A stretch of 64,000 nucleotides of DNA from Stygiobacter electus. GTDB taxonomy: Bacteria; Bacteroidota; Ignavibacteria; Ignavibacteriales; Melioribacteraceae. The DNA lies in the NCBI GenBank assembly GCA_029210465.1, contig JARGDL010000001.1, positions 124,001 to 188,000 on the forward strand, given 5' to 3'. The notes under the pieces are model-generated. The model did not search any database. It was given only the letters and a program-made list of their open reading frames with translations, and was not told the DNA's origin. The first letter of the stretch is position 1. Each line of letters starts with the position of its first letter. Positions 39,712 to 50,100 of the stretch are shown piece by piece. Made by a program: the position numbers and the translations under genes.

Positions 39712-41367
39712 TCAAAAAATTACAGATTCTTCATAAACTCCAAAATGTTTTTTTAACTCAGCAACCATTTCACCAAGAGTAACATAATTTCTTGCGGCAT
39801 TAATAAGCGGTGGCATTATATTTTTGCCATCAATAACTGCTTGTGTAATTTCATACAAAGAATTTTCTACAGCTTGCTGATTTCTACTTTGTCTTAAATC
39901 GGCTAATCTTTTTCTTTGTTTAATTTCAACTTCGGGAGAAATTTGTAAAATTGGAATATCAAGTTTTTCATCTTCTTCAACAAAGTCATTAACTCCAACA
40001 ATAATTTTTTCTTTCCGTTCTAATTCTTTTTGATAACGATAAGCCGAATCAGCAATTTCCTTTTGAAAATATCCAGCTTCGATAGCATTAATTACACCAC
40101 CTAAAGAATCAATTTCATCAAATATTTTATTTGCTTCTTCTTCCATTTTATTAGTTAATGATTCAACAAAATAACTACCACCAAGTGGATCAACAGTATT
40201 GATAATTCCAGTTTCGTATGCAAGAAGTTGTTGAGTACGCAAAGCAACTTTAACAGCTTTTTCACTTGGTAAAGCTAAAGTTTCATCCATTGAATTTGTA
40301 TGAAGTGATTGTGTTCCCCCAAGCACAGCAGCCAAAGCTTGAAAAGCTGTTCTTACAATATTGTTTTCAGGTTGTTGTGCTGTTAAAGTACAACCAGCAG
40401 TTTGTGTGTGAAATCTTAACCACCATGAACGTGGATTTTTTGCACCATATTTTTCTTTCATTCTTTTTGCATAAATTCTTCTTGCCGCTCTGAACTTTGC
40501 AATCTCTTCAAAAAAATCTAAATGTGAATTAAAGAAAAATGAAATCCTTGGTGCAAAAGAGTCAATATCCATTCCTCTTTCTAAACAAGCTTCAATGTAT
40601 GCAAAGCCATCTGCAAGTGTGTAAGCTAATTCTTGAACGGCGGTTGATCCAGCTTCCCGAATATGATATCCACTAACTGAAACAGGATTCCATTGAGGAA
40701 CTTCGTTTGTTGTATATTCAATCATATCAGTTATTATTCTCATTGAAGGTCTTGGTGGAAAGATATATTCTTTTTGAGCAATGTATTCTTTCAGAATATC
40801 ATTTTGTAATGTTCCTCTTAGTTTATCAAACGTAACACCTTGCTTTTGAGCTACAGCAAGATAAAAAGCAAAAATCATTGCGGCGGGTGAATTAATTGTC
40901 ATTGAAGTAGAAACTTTATCAAGAGGAATTCCATCAAAAAGAATTTCCATATCTTCAAGAGAAGAAATTGCAACGCCACAAATACCAACTTCACCTTTAC
41001 TCATCTCAGCATCAGAATCCCAACCCATTAAAGTTGGAAGATCAAACGCAACAGATAAACCAGTTTGCCCATTAGCAAGTAAATATTTAAATCTTGCATT
41101 AGTATCTTCAGGTGAACCAAAACCAGCAAATTGCCGCATCGTCCAAATTTTTCCACGATAACCATTTGTATGGATTCCACGCGTGAATGGAAATTCACCC
41201 GGAAAATTTAGATCTCTTAAGTAATCAAAATTTTCTAAATCTTCTGGTGTGTAAAGTGTATTAATCGGCTCACCAGAAACAGTTGTAAACTTCATTCCTG
41301 TTTCTTTTGTGGTTCTTAGTTTTTCTTCAAATTTATTTTTCGATTTTTTGAATTCTTCTGAATTCAT
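39712..41367 (-). CDS. Methylmalonyl-CoA mutase large (catalytic) subunit
   Basis: A 551-residue acyl-CoA mutase TIM barrel without the C-terminal cobalamin-binding domain, as in two-subunit archaeal-type enzymes. Signatures are the [19 protein letters not shown] substrate loop, [55 protein letters not shown] and [19 protein letters not shown]. It should interconvert methylmalonyl- and succinyl-CoA, though isobutyryl-CoA mutase activity is an alternative. The B12 subunit and MeaB chaperone are not in the window. Confidence 0.88.
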   Translation of the reverse strand: MNSEEFKKSKNKFEEKLRTTKETGMKFTTVSGEPINTLYTPEDLENFDYLRDLNFPGEFPFTRGIHTNGYRGKIWTMRQFAGFGSPEDTNARFKYLLANGQTGLSVAFDLPTLMGWDSDAEMSKGEVGICGVAISSLEDMEILFDGIPLDKVSTSMTINSPAAMIFAFYLAVAQKQGVTFDKLRGTLQNDILKEYIAQKEYIFPPRPSMRIITDMIEYTTNEVPQWNPVSVSGYHIREAGSTAVQELAYTLADGFAYIEACLERGMDIDSFAPRISFFFNSHLDFFEEIAKFRAARRIYAKRMKEKYGAKNPRSWWLRFHTQTAGCTLTAQQPENNIVRTAFQALAAVLGGTQSLHTNSMDETLALPSEKAVKVALRTQQLLAYETGIINTVDPLGGSYFVESLTNKMEEEANKIFDEIDSLGGVINAIEAGYFQKEIADSAYRYQKELERKEKIIVGVNDFVEEDEKLDIPILQISPEVEIKQRKRLADLRQSRNQQAVENSLYEITQAVIDGKNIMPPLINAARNYVTLGEMVAELKKHFGVYEESVIF

Positions 41368-41411
41368 ATTATCCTCTTTTCTTTTTGCTAATAAAAATAA
41401 AAAAGAATTAG

Positions 41412-43259
41412 TTAAGTTCTACCAAATCTTTTATCAAATTCTTCCAAAGGAATTTTGATAATTATTGGTCTTCCGTGAGGACAAACATAAGGCATTGAAG
41501 TTGCAAAAAGTTTATCGACCAAAATTCTCATTTCATTCTCAGTGAGTAAATCACCTGCTTTTATAGCGGCTTTGCAGGAATATGATTTTGCAAGATTATC
41601 CCTTACTTCAAGCTGTTTGTATTGTTGGTTTTTTCTAAACTCATGTAGAATTTCTAAAAATGTTTTTACTTCATGTTCAATTTTTACATCAGATGGAATA
41701 CCGAAAATCTCAATTACATTTTTAGATTTAAATTTAATATCAAAACCAAGATTAATTAAATATTGTTCTAATTCTTTTGCAAGTTGAAAATCTGCAGGAT
41801 CTAAATTTACACTTTTGGGGAAAAGTAACTGTTGTGAAAAAGGAATATTTGCTTCAAAAGATTGCAATGCTTGTTCATATAAAATTCTTTCATGAGCAAC
41901 ATGAGCATCAATTATCATCAAACCACTTTTAATTTGAGATAGAATATATTTCTTATGCAACATAACAATAAATGGACTTTCATCATTTCTATTTTGATGT
42001 TCATGATAAGTTTCTTTTTCTTGAGATTCAAAAGGTGTTTCAACGGGTAAATCAGGAGCGTTAGTTGTTATCGGTATATTTAATTCATTGAAAAGTCTAT
42101 CAATGTCATCATCTGTAAAATGAATTTTTTTTGAATCATTTTGCTGAGTAAAATCTGGCCTATCTGAAAAATCATTCCTTTCAATTCTGCTTTGAGTAAA
42201 TGATAATTTTTCTTTTTCATTATTTAAATCTTTAAATGAAACTGTTGGAACTAAATCATAACTGCTTATAGTTTTTCTTATAACTGCATTTACAAAAGAA
42301 TAAATTTCTCTTTCATCGTCAAACTTTACTTCAAGTTTCGATGGGTGAACATTAACATCAACTTTTTTGGGATCGATGGTTAAAAATAAAACGAAGAATG
42401 GATAATCACCTTTGTCTAAAATATTTTCAAAAGCGGTGTAAACTGCATGATTTATAATTCTACTATTCACAAAACGATTGTTTAGAAAAAAATATTGTTC
42501 ACCTTTACTTCTTTTTAAGTAGTTTGGTTTAGTCACATAACCACTTAAACTAATGTATTCAGTTGGTTCATTTACTTTTAATACAACATCTAAAATGTTA
42601 TCAGCAAAAATTTGTTTCATTCGTTCATCAAGTGAACAAGCTTTCAAATCAAAAGTTAAATCGTCGTCATTGTAAAACTTAAAACTAATTTCAGGATGAC
42701 TTAAAGATATTTTTTTAAATGATTCAATGATATGTTTTAATTCAGTTGAATTACTCTTTAGAAAATTTCTTCTTGCAGGTACATTATAAAATAAATTTTT
42801 AACCGAGATAGTTGTTCCTGCTTGAAGATTATCTTTCTCTTTTATGATTTCCCCTGTTTCTTCAATTTTAATAATTGTTCCAAGTTCATCATTAATTTGT
42901 TTTGTCCTTAATTCAAATTGAGAAACAGCAGCTATTGAAGCCAAAGCCTCGCCACGAAATCCAAAAGTTTTAATCGCTTCTAAATCTTCTAAAGTAGAAA
43001 TTTTACTTGTTGCATGTCTTTGAATTGAAAGAATTGCATCTTCTTCACTCATTCCGGAACCATCATCAATTACTTGAATAAGTGATTTACCTGCATTTTT
43101 AACTACAACTTGAATATTTTTTGCTCCAGCATCAATTGAGTTTTCAAGCAATTCTTTCACAACAGATTCAGGACGATTTACTACCTCACCAGCTGCAATT
43201 TTATTAGCAAGATTTTCAGGCAATATTTTTATTTTTTGTGGCAATTTAATTTTTCTCAA
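41412..43259 (-). CDS. mutL: DNA mismatch repair protein MutL
   Basis: A 615-residue MutL. The N-terminal GHKL ATPase shows [28 protein letters not shown] and a PARRNFLKS box. A low-complexity linker spans about 345-415. The C-terminal domain has [12 protein letters not shown], close to the endonuclease motif with D, H and both E kept, plus SCKAAIKAG and CPHGRP, so it is probably the nicking type found in organisms lacking MutH. The first codons overlap folA by 14 bases. Confidence 0.95.
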   Translation of the reverse strand: MRKIKLPQKIKILPENLANKIAAGEVVNRPESVVKELLENSIDAGAKNIQVVVKNAGKSLIQVIDDGSGMSEEDAILSIQRHATSKISTLEDLEAIKTFGFRGEALASIAAVSQFELRTKQINDELGTIIKIEETGEIIKEKDNLQAGTTISVKNLFYNVPARRNFLKSNSTELKHIIESFKKISLSHPEISFKFYNDDDLTFDLKACSLDERMKQIFADNILDVVLKVNEPTEYISLSGYVTKPNYLKRSKGEQYFFLNNRFVNSRIINHAVYTAFENILDKGDYPFFVLFLTIDPKKVDVNVHPSKLEVKFDDEREIYSFVNAVIRKTISSYDLVPTVSFKDLNNEKEKLSFTQSRIERNDFSDRPDFTQQNDSKKIHFTDDDIDRLFNELNIPITTNAPDLPVETPFESQEKETYHEHQNRNDESPFIVMLHKKYILSQIKSGLMIIDAHVAHERILYEQALQSFEANIPFSQQLLFPKSVNLDPADFQLAKELEQYLINLGFDIKFKSKNVIEIFGIPSDVKIEHEVKTFLEILHEFRKNQQYKQLEVRDNLAKSYSCKAAIKAGDLLTENEMRILVDKLFATSMPYVCPHGRPIIIKIPLEEFDKRFGRT

Positions 43260-43734
43260 TTTTTCTTTTTCTAATATAAGTATGAACTATAAAATCATCA
43301 TAATTTTTTATCCCTACCAAAGTCCAATTCGAGTTTATTTTCGGGAAAGTCTTATCGCCAATTACATTCTTTTTAAGAATACTTAAAATGATTTTATCAG
43401 CTTTTTTAATTGCATGATTATAAACTTTTTCTCCACCTATTATAAAACATTTTTCATAATTATTATGTTCACAAAACTCTAATGCTTTTTTTAGTGAGTT
43501 CAAGAAAATAACGTTTGTATTTTCATAACAAAGCTTACTTTTTGTTAAAACAATGTTTAATCTTCCTTTGAGAGGTTTTTGAAGGGATTCCCACGTAACT
43601 CTTCCCATTATTACTGGAAATCCCATTGTAGTTTTTTTGAAATGGTTTAATTCCTTTTTGTTATACCAAGGGATTTTCCCTTTACTGCCAATTACAAAAT
43701 TTTTTGTTACAGCGGCTATTATGACTTTTTCCAA
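43246..43734 (-). CDS. folA: Dihydrofolate reductase
   Basis: A 162-residue DHFR. It has IIAAVTKNFVIGSKGKIPW, the catalytic acid region (YNKKELNHFKKTT), PVIMGRVTWESL, LNIVLTKS and the cofactor loop CFIIGGEKVYNHAI. It lies 20 bases after thyX on the same strand. The pairing is notable because ThyX yields tetrahydrofolate directly, reducing demand for DHFR. Confidence 0.93.
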   Translation of the reverse strand: MEKVIIAAVTKNFVIGSKGKIPWYNKKELNHFKKTTMGFPVIMGRVTWESLQKPLKGRLNIVLTKSKLCYENTNVIFLNSLKKALEFCEHNNYEKCFIIGGEKVYNHAIKKADKIILSILKKNVIGDKTFPKINSNWTLVGIKNYDDFIVHTYIRKRKIEKN

Positions 43735-43754
43735 ACTATATCTTCTTTATATAA

Positions 43755-44675
43755 TTAAATCCACGGAGCTTTTAATCCTAAACGAGAAATTTTTTCTTCG
43801 AATTCTTTTCCTTCTCTGTTCAATTTTATTTTGCCTTCATCATTTTTAATCATTTTTAATTCAATTGCTTTTTCGATTGCTTTATTATTTTCATTTTGAA
43901 TTACAAGTTTCAATACTTCTATGTCAAGAGCAGAAAGTTCCATTGAATTCATTCTATAATCTTGAAATGCTTGCCATGCAATTGGAACCCAACGCGAAAC
44001 AATTTCATTTCCAATAACATTTGCATAAGAACGAATTTCAAACTGAGCATGATTATCCATTCTTAATGCAAGAAAATTCAACAAATTGTGTAAATCAATT
44101 TTCCAATAAGCTTCAGTATAAGTTGAAAGTGGTAAATCTTTTCTTGCTTGTTCACGTGCAACACCAAGATTTAATCTTTCGTTATAAATTTCACGAGCAA
44201 AGTTTTGTAGCTCTTCTTCCCTTTCAGAAAGTTTACTTCCAATTTCAATTGGGAAAAAACCTTCGCTGCCCTGTTTATTATCTTTTGATTGCATTCTCCA
44301 TTCATCAATTTTTGTTCTTTGAGAAGAATCAATTGCAAGTGAATAACGAGTTGAATATTCATTTACATTTGCTGTGCGATGACGAATCCATTGACGCCAA
44401 GTATCCATTGGAACGCGAACATGAAGTTTAATCTCACACATTTCAAATGGTGTTGTGTGTCTATTTCTTAATAAGTATCTGATTAATCCACGATCCTCAG
44501 AAATTTTTTTTGTTCCTTTTCCATAAGAAACTCTTGCAGCTTGAACAATAGATTCATCTGAACCCATGTAATCAATAACACGAACAAATCCATCATCAAG
44601 AACGGGAAATTTTTTACCAAGAATTTCATCAAGTGCATCAACTTTTATTTTATCTAGTTTTTCAAATTGTTCCAT
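43755..44675 (-). CDS. thyX: FAD-dependent thymidylate synthase
   Basis: A 306-residue ThyX. The ThyX signature appears as RHRTANVNEYSTRYS (about residues 97-111), with Ala in place of the commoner Ser. YLLRNRHTTPFEMCEIKLHV precedes it, and LRMDNHAQFEIRSYA carries the flavin- and substrate-binding residues. It is longer than many ThyX proteins because of a C-terminal helical extension of about 60 residues. Adjacent folA follows. Confidence 0.95.
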   Translation of the reverse strand: MEQFEKLDKIKVDALDEILGKKFPVLDDGFVRVIDYMGSDESIVQAARVSYGKGTKKISEDRGLIRYLLRNRHTTPFEMCEIKLHVRVPMDTWRQWIRHRTANVNEYSTRYSLAIDSSQRTKIDEWRMQSKDNKQGSEGFFPIEIGSKLSEREEELQNFAREIYNERLNLGVAREQARKDLPLSTYTEAYWKIDLHNLLNFLALRMDNHAQFEIRSYANVIGNEIVSRWVPIAWQAFQDYRMNSMELSALDIEVLKLVIQNENNKAIEKAIELKMIKNDEGKIKLNREGKEFEEKISRLGLKAPWI

Positions 44676-44679
44676 AGTT

Positions 44680-45852
44680 CTATTTCTTTTGAGTGAATAA
44701 TTTTATTATATCTTTTGCAATTCTTTTTGATGCAAGTTCAATTCCTTGAGAAATTTTTTGTATTGATTCTTCTTCAGAATTAAAATATTCAGAAAGTTCA
44801 ATTACATGAAGTTTTTCAATTTCAGGCAAGTCACCTTCACTTTGACCGCAAATAAAATAAATTGGTATATCTTTCTCTTTGAATTCATTTACTACTAACA
44901 TTGCACCTTTATTCATTAAAGATTTATAATCTAATTGACCTTCACCAGTAATTACTAAATTATAATTATTGTTTTGTGTGTTATGGATTTTTAAATCATC
45001 AACAATAAAATCATTTGCAAGTTTAATATTAACATCAAAGAATAATTCGAAAGCGGCAGTTAAACCACCACCAGAACCATTTAACAAATCAATTCTTTTT
45101 TCAGGAATACCAAGAACAGCCAAAACTTCTTGAAAGCCTTTATCCATTTCTTCAGCTTCATATTCTGAAGCACCTTTTTGAATTGAAAAGACTTTACTTG
45201 CACCTTGTTCACCAATTAACGGATTATCAACATCTACTATTAATTCTATTTTGAAAGGAGTTTCGACTTTTTCACCTTCGAATCCTTGAATCTTCATAAA
45301 GTTGGCTGGAATTGGTTCAATTTCATTTTCATTCTCATCAAAAAATTTCCAACCTATTGTTTTCAACATTCCTAATCCAAGATCATTAATTCCCGTTCCG
45401 CCAATTCCAATTACAATTTTATCAACTTGCATAACTTGATTTTCAATTGAATCAACAATTTGAATTAATAAATCACCAAAACCTTTAGAAGATAAATTCA
45501 TTGGATCACGAAATTCAGAAGGAATTACTTTCGTTCCTAAAACTTCAGCTGATTCAATATAAAGAGTTGCTGTTTCTTCCGAGTATCCAACAGGGCAAAA
45601 AAATGTTTGTTCACTGTATGGATAGGATATTTCAAAATGAAGAATATCTAAGCCAAAATTTCTTTGACAAACTTGAAGAAAGCCATCACCGCCATCTGAA
45701 ATCGGTTTCAAATCAAAATTAATTTGCTCACGAATTTCAGTTGGTAAATATCTAAATAGTGATGATTTAACATATTCAGATATTTCGACTGAATCTGCGC
45801 ATTCCTTAAAACTATTTGGAGCTATTAAACAATTAAAATTTTTCTTATTCAT
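44680..45852 (-). CDS. Glycerate kinase
   Basis: A 390-residue GlxK/GarK-family kinase. It shows APNSFKECADSVEISEY, KPISDGGDGFLQV, VIGIGGTGINDLGLGML, GSGGGLTAAF and VITGEGQLDYKSLMNKG. It phosphorylates D-glycerate to phosphoglycerate. It overlaps the HIT gene by 8 bases and is followed by thyX after 4 bases. Confidence 0.92.
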   Translation of the reverse strand: MNKKNFNCLIAPNSFKECADSVEISEYVKSSLFRYLPTEIREQINFDLKPISDGGDGFLQVCQRNFGLDILHFEISYPYSEQTFFCPVGYSEETATLYIESAEVLGTKVIPSEFRDPMNLSSKGFGDLLIQIVDSIENQVMQVDKIVIGIGGTGINDLGLGMLKTIGWKFFDENENEIEPIPANFMKIQGFEGEKVETPFKIELIVDVDNPLIGEQGASKVFSIQKGASEYEAEEMDKGFQEVLAVLGIPEKRIDLLNGSGGGLTAAFELFFDVNIKLANDFIVDDLKIHNTQNNNYNLVITGEGQLDYKSLMNKGAMLVVNEFKEKDIPIYFICGQSEGDLPEIEKLHVIELSEYFNSEEESIQKISQGIELASKRIAKDIIKLFTQKK

Positions 45853-46363
45853 TATTTTTTCTTTTGGTTAATTCATTAAAAGTATTAATTAAATTATTCT
45901 TAGTTATTAATAAATCTTGAGAAATAATTTTTACTTCTCCAAGAACAGGCATAAAATTAGTATCACCATTCCAACGCGGTACAATATGAAAATGAACATG
46001 CTCATCGATTCCCGCACCGGCAGCTTTGCCTAAATTTGCTCCAAAGTTATAACCTTGCGGCTTCATTGTTATTTCTAAAGCTTCCATTGAAAGCGATACA
46101 ACTTCCATCATTTCATTAAGTTCTTCTTTAGATAATTGCTTCAATGATGAAACATGTTTATAAGGTATAATCATTATATGACCAGAATTGTATGGATATA
46201 AATTTAACATTACGAAACAATTATCAGATTTATAAACAATCAAACAATCATCATCATTAATATTTTTTTCTTTTGCAAAGCAAAAAACACATGATTCATT
46301 TTCTTTTTTAACTTTAAATGATTCGATATAGTTCGAACGCCATGGTGACCAAAGTTTTTCCAT
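45845..46363 (-). CDS. HIT-family nucleotide hydrolase
   Basis: A 172-residue HIT protein. It has a zinc-type CVFCFA pair near residue 26, the NLYPYNSGHIMIIPY strand, and the catalytic histidine triad HVHFHIVPRW near residue 125. N-terminal LWSPWRSNYI is typical of the Ap4A phosphorylase/FHIT-like bacterial group. First gene of a minus-strand run down to folA/mutL. Confidence 0.93.
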   Translation of the reverse strand: MEKLWSPWRSNYIESFKVKKENESCVFCFAKEKNINDDDCLIVYKSDNCFVMLNLYPYNSGHIMIIPYKHVSSLKQLSKEELNEMMEVVSLSMEALEITMKPQGYNFGANLGKAAGAGIDEHVHFHIVPRWNGDTNFMPVLGEVKIISQDLLITKNNLINTFNELTKRKNNE

Positions 46364-46431
46364 AATTCTTTTTGATTGTTGTTTCTAATTTATAGTGGTT
46401 GGGATTAAAAAGAAACTTTCTTATAAAAAAA

Positions 46432-46463
46432 ATGTCACCCATCGATAAATTTCCGGGTGACAT
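46432..46463 (-). terminator. Terminator of the EF-G-like gene
   Basis: ATGTCACCC (46432-46440) pairs with 46455-46463 around a 14-base loop. On the minus strand it is followed by seven T, directly after the EF-G-like stop. Confidence 0.88.
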
Positions 46464-46484
46464 AATATTTTAGATAAATAAAGA

Positions 46485-48581
46485 TTATTCTTCTTCAGCT
46501 TCTTTAGATTTTTGATATTCATCAATAATCTTAGATTCAACTTCTTTTGGTACTTCTTCGTAATGAGAGAAAGACATTGAAAACTGTCCACGTCCTTGAG
46601 TTAAACTACGAAGTTGAGTTGAATATTTATGTAACTCAGCAAGTGGAACTTTAGCTTTAATAATTTGGAATGGACTTTCAGAATCCATACCTTGAATTTT
46701 ACCACGACGAGAAGAAATATCACCCATTACATCGCCCATGTATTCTTCAGGAATTTTTACAGTTACATCATAAATTGGTTCAAGAATAACAGGTTTTGCA
46801 TCAAGGAAACCTTTTTTGAATGCTTGAGAAGCAGCAATCTTAAATGAAACTTCATCAGAATCAACATCGTGATAAGTACCATCGAACAATGTAACTTTAA
46901 CATCAATTACTTTGCTTCCAGTCAAAATACCCTTTGACATAATTTCTTTCAAACCTTTTTCAACAGCAGGAATAAAACGACCTGGAACTACACCGCCAAC
47001 TATAGCGTCAACAAATTCATAACCTGCACCTCGAGGAAGTGGTTCTAACTTTAAGTGAACATGTCCATATTGACCGCGACCACCAGATTGTTTTTTATGT
47101 TTATATTCTGCGTCTTCACATTTCCCTTTAATTGTTTCACGATAAGGAATTCTTGGTTCTACCAAATCAACATCTACACCATAACGATCTTTCAATAATT
47201 TGATAGCTAAATTTAATTGCAACTCACCTTGGCCGGCAACAATTGTCTGAGCAATTTCAGGATCATATTTAGATTTGAGAGTTGGTTCTTCTTCGTGGGC
47301 TGTATGAAGTGCAGCAGAAATTTTATCTTCATCACCTTTTGCTTTTGGTTTAACAGCAAAACGAATTACAGGTTCAGGATATTCCATTGGTGGAATTATG
47401 ACAGAAAAGTTTTTTGAACAAAGTGTATCACCTGTGTGACTATCTTTTAATTTTACAACAGCCCCAATATCACCAGCATTTAATTTTGTAACTTCTTTTC
47501 TATTTCGTCCATTCAAAATAAATACTTGTCCGAATCTTTCAATTTTATCTCTGTTTGTATTAGTTAAATCCATTCCAGCCACAATTGAACCTGAATAAAC
47601 TTTAAAGATAGAAAGTTCACCGACATGTTTTTCTGATAAAGATTTGAAAATGAAGAGAACAGGTTCACCGTTAACATTACAAGGAACATCAACAGGAGAA
47701 TTTGAATCTTTCATCATTGCTTTTGCAGCTGGTAATTCTGCAGGTGATGGAAAATATTTAACAACAAAATCAAGAAAAGTATTTGAACCAACTCCTTTAG
47801 AAGCAGAAAATGGAAATACAGGAACTAAACCACCCTTAATAATAGATGCTTTAAGTCCTTTCAATAATTCATCATCATTTAAAGTACCTTCTTCAAAAAA
47901 TTTATTCATCAAAGTTTCATCACTTTCAGCAACTTTTTCAATCAACTCTTCTTTTAATTTATTTGCTTTTTCTAATAGATCAGCTGGAATATCTTCTTCA
48001 GTAATTTTTTTAGTTCCAGCATCACCATAGGAAATCATTTTCATTTTAATTAGGTCAACAATAGAATTAAAATTTATACCTTCTTTTACTGGGAAAGCAA
48101 CAATTGTAGCATCAGAGCTTAAACGATTTTTTACTTGTTGGAAAGTTTCAAAAAATTTAGAATGTTCATTATCAACTTTGTTAATTATAACACCGGCAGA
48201 CATTTTTCTTTTTTTAACATAATCCCAAGTTTGTTCAGTACCAACTTCAATACCTTCAGCACTTTTAACAACTGAAACAGCAACATCAGCAACGTGTAAA
48301 GATGAAATAACTTGTCCAATAAAATCGGGAAAACCGGGAGTATCAAGAAAATTAATTTTAGTATTACTCCACTCTAAATGAAGTGGGGAAGTCTGAATAG
48401 AAATTTGTTTTTCAATTTCGTTCTGATTGAAATCGGAAGTAGTATTTCCTTCTTCAATTTTACCAATGCGGTTAATTTCACCGGCGGTAAATAATAAAAG
48501 TTCAGATAAAGAAGTTTTACCACTTCCGCCATGCCCAATGAACGCAATATTCCTTATAGCTTCTGCTTGATATTCTTTCAA
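46485..48581 (-). CDS. EF-G-like translation GTPase (paralogue)
   Basis: A 698-residue five-domain EF-G homologue. G1 is GHGGSGKTSL, G3 FLDTPGFPDF and G4 NKVD; domain IV carries KKQSGGRGQYGHVHLKLEPL and domain V YMGDVMGDISSRRG. Switch I (around EKQISIQTS) and the spacing resemble the second EF-G group (EF-G2-type) rather than the str-operon fusA, and it stands outside any ribosomal gene cluster. A role in translocation under special conditions or recycling is possible. Confidence 0.88.
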   Translation of the reverse strand: MKEYQAEAIRNIAFIGHGGSGKTSLSELLLFTAGEINRIGKIEEGNTTSDFNQNEIEKQISIQTSPLHLEWSNTKINFLDTPGFPDFIGQVISSLHVADVAVSVVKSAEGIEVGTEQTWDYVKKRKMSAGVIINKVDNEHSKFFETFQQVKNRLSSDATIVAFPVKEGINFNSIVDLIKMKMISYGDAGTKKITEEDIPADLLEKANKLKEELIEKVAESDETLMNKFFEEGTLNDDELLKGLKASIIKGGLVPVFPFSASKGVGSNTFLDFVVKYFPSPAELPAAKAMMKDSNSPVDVPCNVNGEPVLFIFKSLSEKHVGELSIFKVYSGSIVAGMDLTNTNRDKIERFGQVFILNGRNRKEVTKLNAGDIGAVVKLKDSHTGDTLCSKNFSVIIPPMEYPEPVIRFAVKPKAKGDEDKISAALHTAHEEEPTLKSKYDPEIAQTIVAGQGELQLNLAIKLLKDRYGVDVDLVEPRIPYRETIKGKCEDAEYKHKKQSGGRGQYGHVHLKLEPLPRGAGYEFVDAIVGGVVPGRFIPAVEKGLKEIMSKGILTGSKVIDVKVTLFDGTYHDVDSDEVSFKIAASQAFKKGFLDAKPVILEPIYDVTVKIPEEYMGDVMGDISSRRGKIQGMDSESPFQIIKAKVPLAELHKYSTQLRSLTQGRGQFSMSFSHYEEVPKEVESKIIDEYQKSKEAEEE

Positions 48582-48610
48582 TTTGTATCTCCTTGCTTAT
48601 CGAAAAAAAA

Positions 48611-48982
48611 TTATTTTCTAAACTCTTGCCAAAAAGCAGATATGCCTTTTGAAATAGCTCTAATATTTTGAATAAAATTACGGGCGGGATATTCCTCGCC
48701 ATCGTATCGTGTAACACCTGTTAATCTTGAAAATTTGTTACGCACGTTTTCAATTGAACGCTCAATTCCTTCCCAATAATCTTCTGCTGATGAGACTATT
48801 CGGTTTGCTTTAAGAGTAACATCGTTTATGTTTTTTAAAACAGGAATTGTACTATCAACAAGTTGTTTAATTTCTTTTTGTAATTCATCAATCTGAACAA
48901 CAATTTTCTTTAATGTAATTACTAAATAAACACAAAGAATTGTTGCCGCAATTGAAAGAATGATTAAAAAAATATTTAGCAT
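48611..48982 (-). CDS. DUF948-like membrane coiled-coil protein
   Basis: A 123-residue protein with one N-terminal transmembrane helix (about 4-24) and a coiled coil (LKKIVVQIDELQKEIKQLVD, then a second helix). A basic C-terminal tail follows. This is the layout of DUF948 proteins. It lies 2 bases after the YtxH gene, a pairing common in stress-protein modules. Function unknown. Confidence 0.75.
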   Translation of the reverse strand: MLNIFLIILSIAATILCVYLVITLKKIVVQIDELQKEIKQLVDSTIPVLKNINDVTLKANRIVSSAEDYWEGIERSIENVRNKFSRLTGVTRYDGEEYPARNFIQNIRAISKGISAFWQEFRK

Positions 48983-48984
48983 AA

Positions 48985-49416
48985 TTAAGATTCCTTTTCA
49001 GATTTATAAGCATCAACTCCTGCTTTAACAGCTGATTTTAATCTTTCACTTTCACGTTCAATTTTTTCTTTACTTGTTTGAGCAAAATTGCCAGCTTTAT
49101 CTTTTGCATCTGACAATATTTTTTCAGCTTCATCTAAAAGTGAATCAACTTTAACTTTAGCTTCTGCCACCAAACGTTCGGACTTTTTTTTTCCTTCGTT
49201 AATTAATTCAGTCGCTTTATCCTTAGCATTTGCAAGGTAAGTGTCAGCGTCTTCAATAAATTCCTGAGATTTATTTTTAATATCAGCACGCAACTCTTTA
49301 CCTGATTTTGGGGCAAATAATAATGCTATGATTGAACCAACAGCTGCACCAGTTAAAAATCCAATTAATAATCCTTTACCAAAATTATTTTCTTCACGTG
49401 CCATTTTTTCCTCCAT
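48985..49416 (-). CDS. YtxH-like general stress/envelope protein
   Basis: A 143-residue protein. A Gly-rich transmembrane segment at about 12-31 (GLLIGFLTGAAVGSIIALLF, then APKSGKELR) is the YtxH signature. The rest is a long amphipathic, Lys/Glu/Ala-rich helix with LEA-like 11-residue periodicity (AKDKATEL, AKVKVDSLL, AKDKAGNF). Probably membrane-anchored with a helical tail. Partner of the DUF948-like gene. Confidence 0.85.
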   Translation of the reverse strand: MEEKMAREENNFGKGLLIGFLTGAAVGSIIALLFAPKSGKELRADIKNKSQEFIEDADTYLANAKDKATELINEGKKKSERLVAEAKVKVDSLLDEAEKILSDAKDKAGNFAQTSKEKIERESERLKSAVKAGVDAYKSEKES

Positions 49417-49491
49417 ATTTTAGTTTTGCAGTGCCAAAATAGTGAGGTTGCGAGGTAAAATCAAGGATAGAAATGTCTAAAAGTCAGTTAA

Positions 49492-50100
49492 TTATTTTTT
49501 GTTATGTCTGTTTTCTAAGTTTGTAACAATTTCAGTTAGTTCAATTTCTTTTTCAGAAAGTAATACAAACAAATGATAAATTAAATCTGAAACTTCATTT
49601 ATAATTTCAACTTTGTCATTATTTTTTGCTGCGATTACTGTTTCAATTGCTTCTTCGCCGACTTTTTGAATTATTCTGTTTTCACCTTGATTAAACAATT
49701 TTGTTGTGTATGAATTTTCCGGCAATTCAATTTTTCTTTTTTTAATTAACTCAAAAAGTTCTTCTAAAAATTTAATTGAATCTTTTTTTACATTGAAGCA
49801 AGAATAATTTCCAGTATGACAAGTTGGTCCTTGTGGATTAGCATAAATAAGAAGTGAATCGTTGTCGCAATCAATTTTTATATCAACAAGATTTAAATAA
49901 TTGCCTGATGTTTCGCCTTTTGTCCATAATGAATTTTTTGTTCTGCTGAAAAATGTAACAAGTCTTGTTTCTAAAGTTTTATTGAGTGCTTCTTTATTCA
50001 TAAAACCGAGCATTACAACTTTATCGGTGGATGCATCAACAATTACAGCTGGAATTATGCCATTAAGTTTTTGGAAGTTTAATTTTTCAATATCAATCAT
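49492..50100 (-). CDS. hisI: Bifunctional HisI/HisE (PR-AMP cyclohydrolase, PR-ATP pyrophosphatase)
   Basis: A 202-residue fusion. The HisI half (about 1-105) has LWTKGETSGN, the metal ligands in DCDNDSLL and the Cys/His cluster PTCHTG and SCF. The HisE half (about 110-200) has the helical GENRIIQKVGEEAIETVIAA and NEVSDLIYHL metal-binding motifs. It performs steps 2 and 3 of histidine synthesis and is the last gene of the operon, overlapping hisF by 4 bases. Confidence 0.96.
   Translation of the reverse strand: MIDIEKLNFQKLNGIIPAVIVDASTDKVVMLGFMNKEALNKTLETRLVTFFSRTKNSLWTKGETSGNYLNLVDIKIDCDNDSLLIYANPQGPTCHTGNYSCFNVKKDSIKFLEELFELIKKRKIELPENSYTTKLFNQGENRIIQKVGEEAIETVIAAKNNDKVEIINEVSDLIYHLFVLLSEKEIELTEIVTNLENRHNKK

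Noticed and set aside
44021..44431. 136-codon plus-strand open frame over thyX
   Set aside because: It is antisense to the conserved ThyX core and encodes low-complexity Gln/His/Leu-rich sequence with no family resemblance.
47644..48030. 128-codon plus-strand open frame over the EF-G-like gene
   Set aside because: It lies entirely opposite conserved EF-G sequence, with no promoter or ribosome binding site.
48517..48717. 66-codon minus-strand frame bridging the DUF948-like and EF-G-like genes
   Set aside because: It overlaps both recognised genes in another phase and has no independent support.
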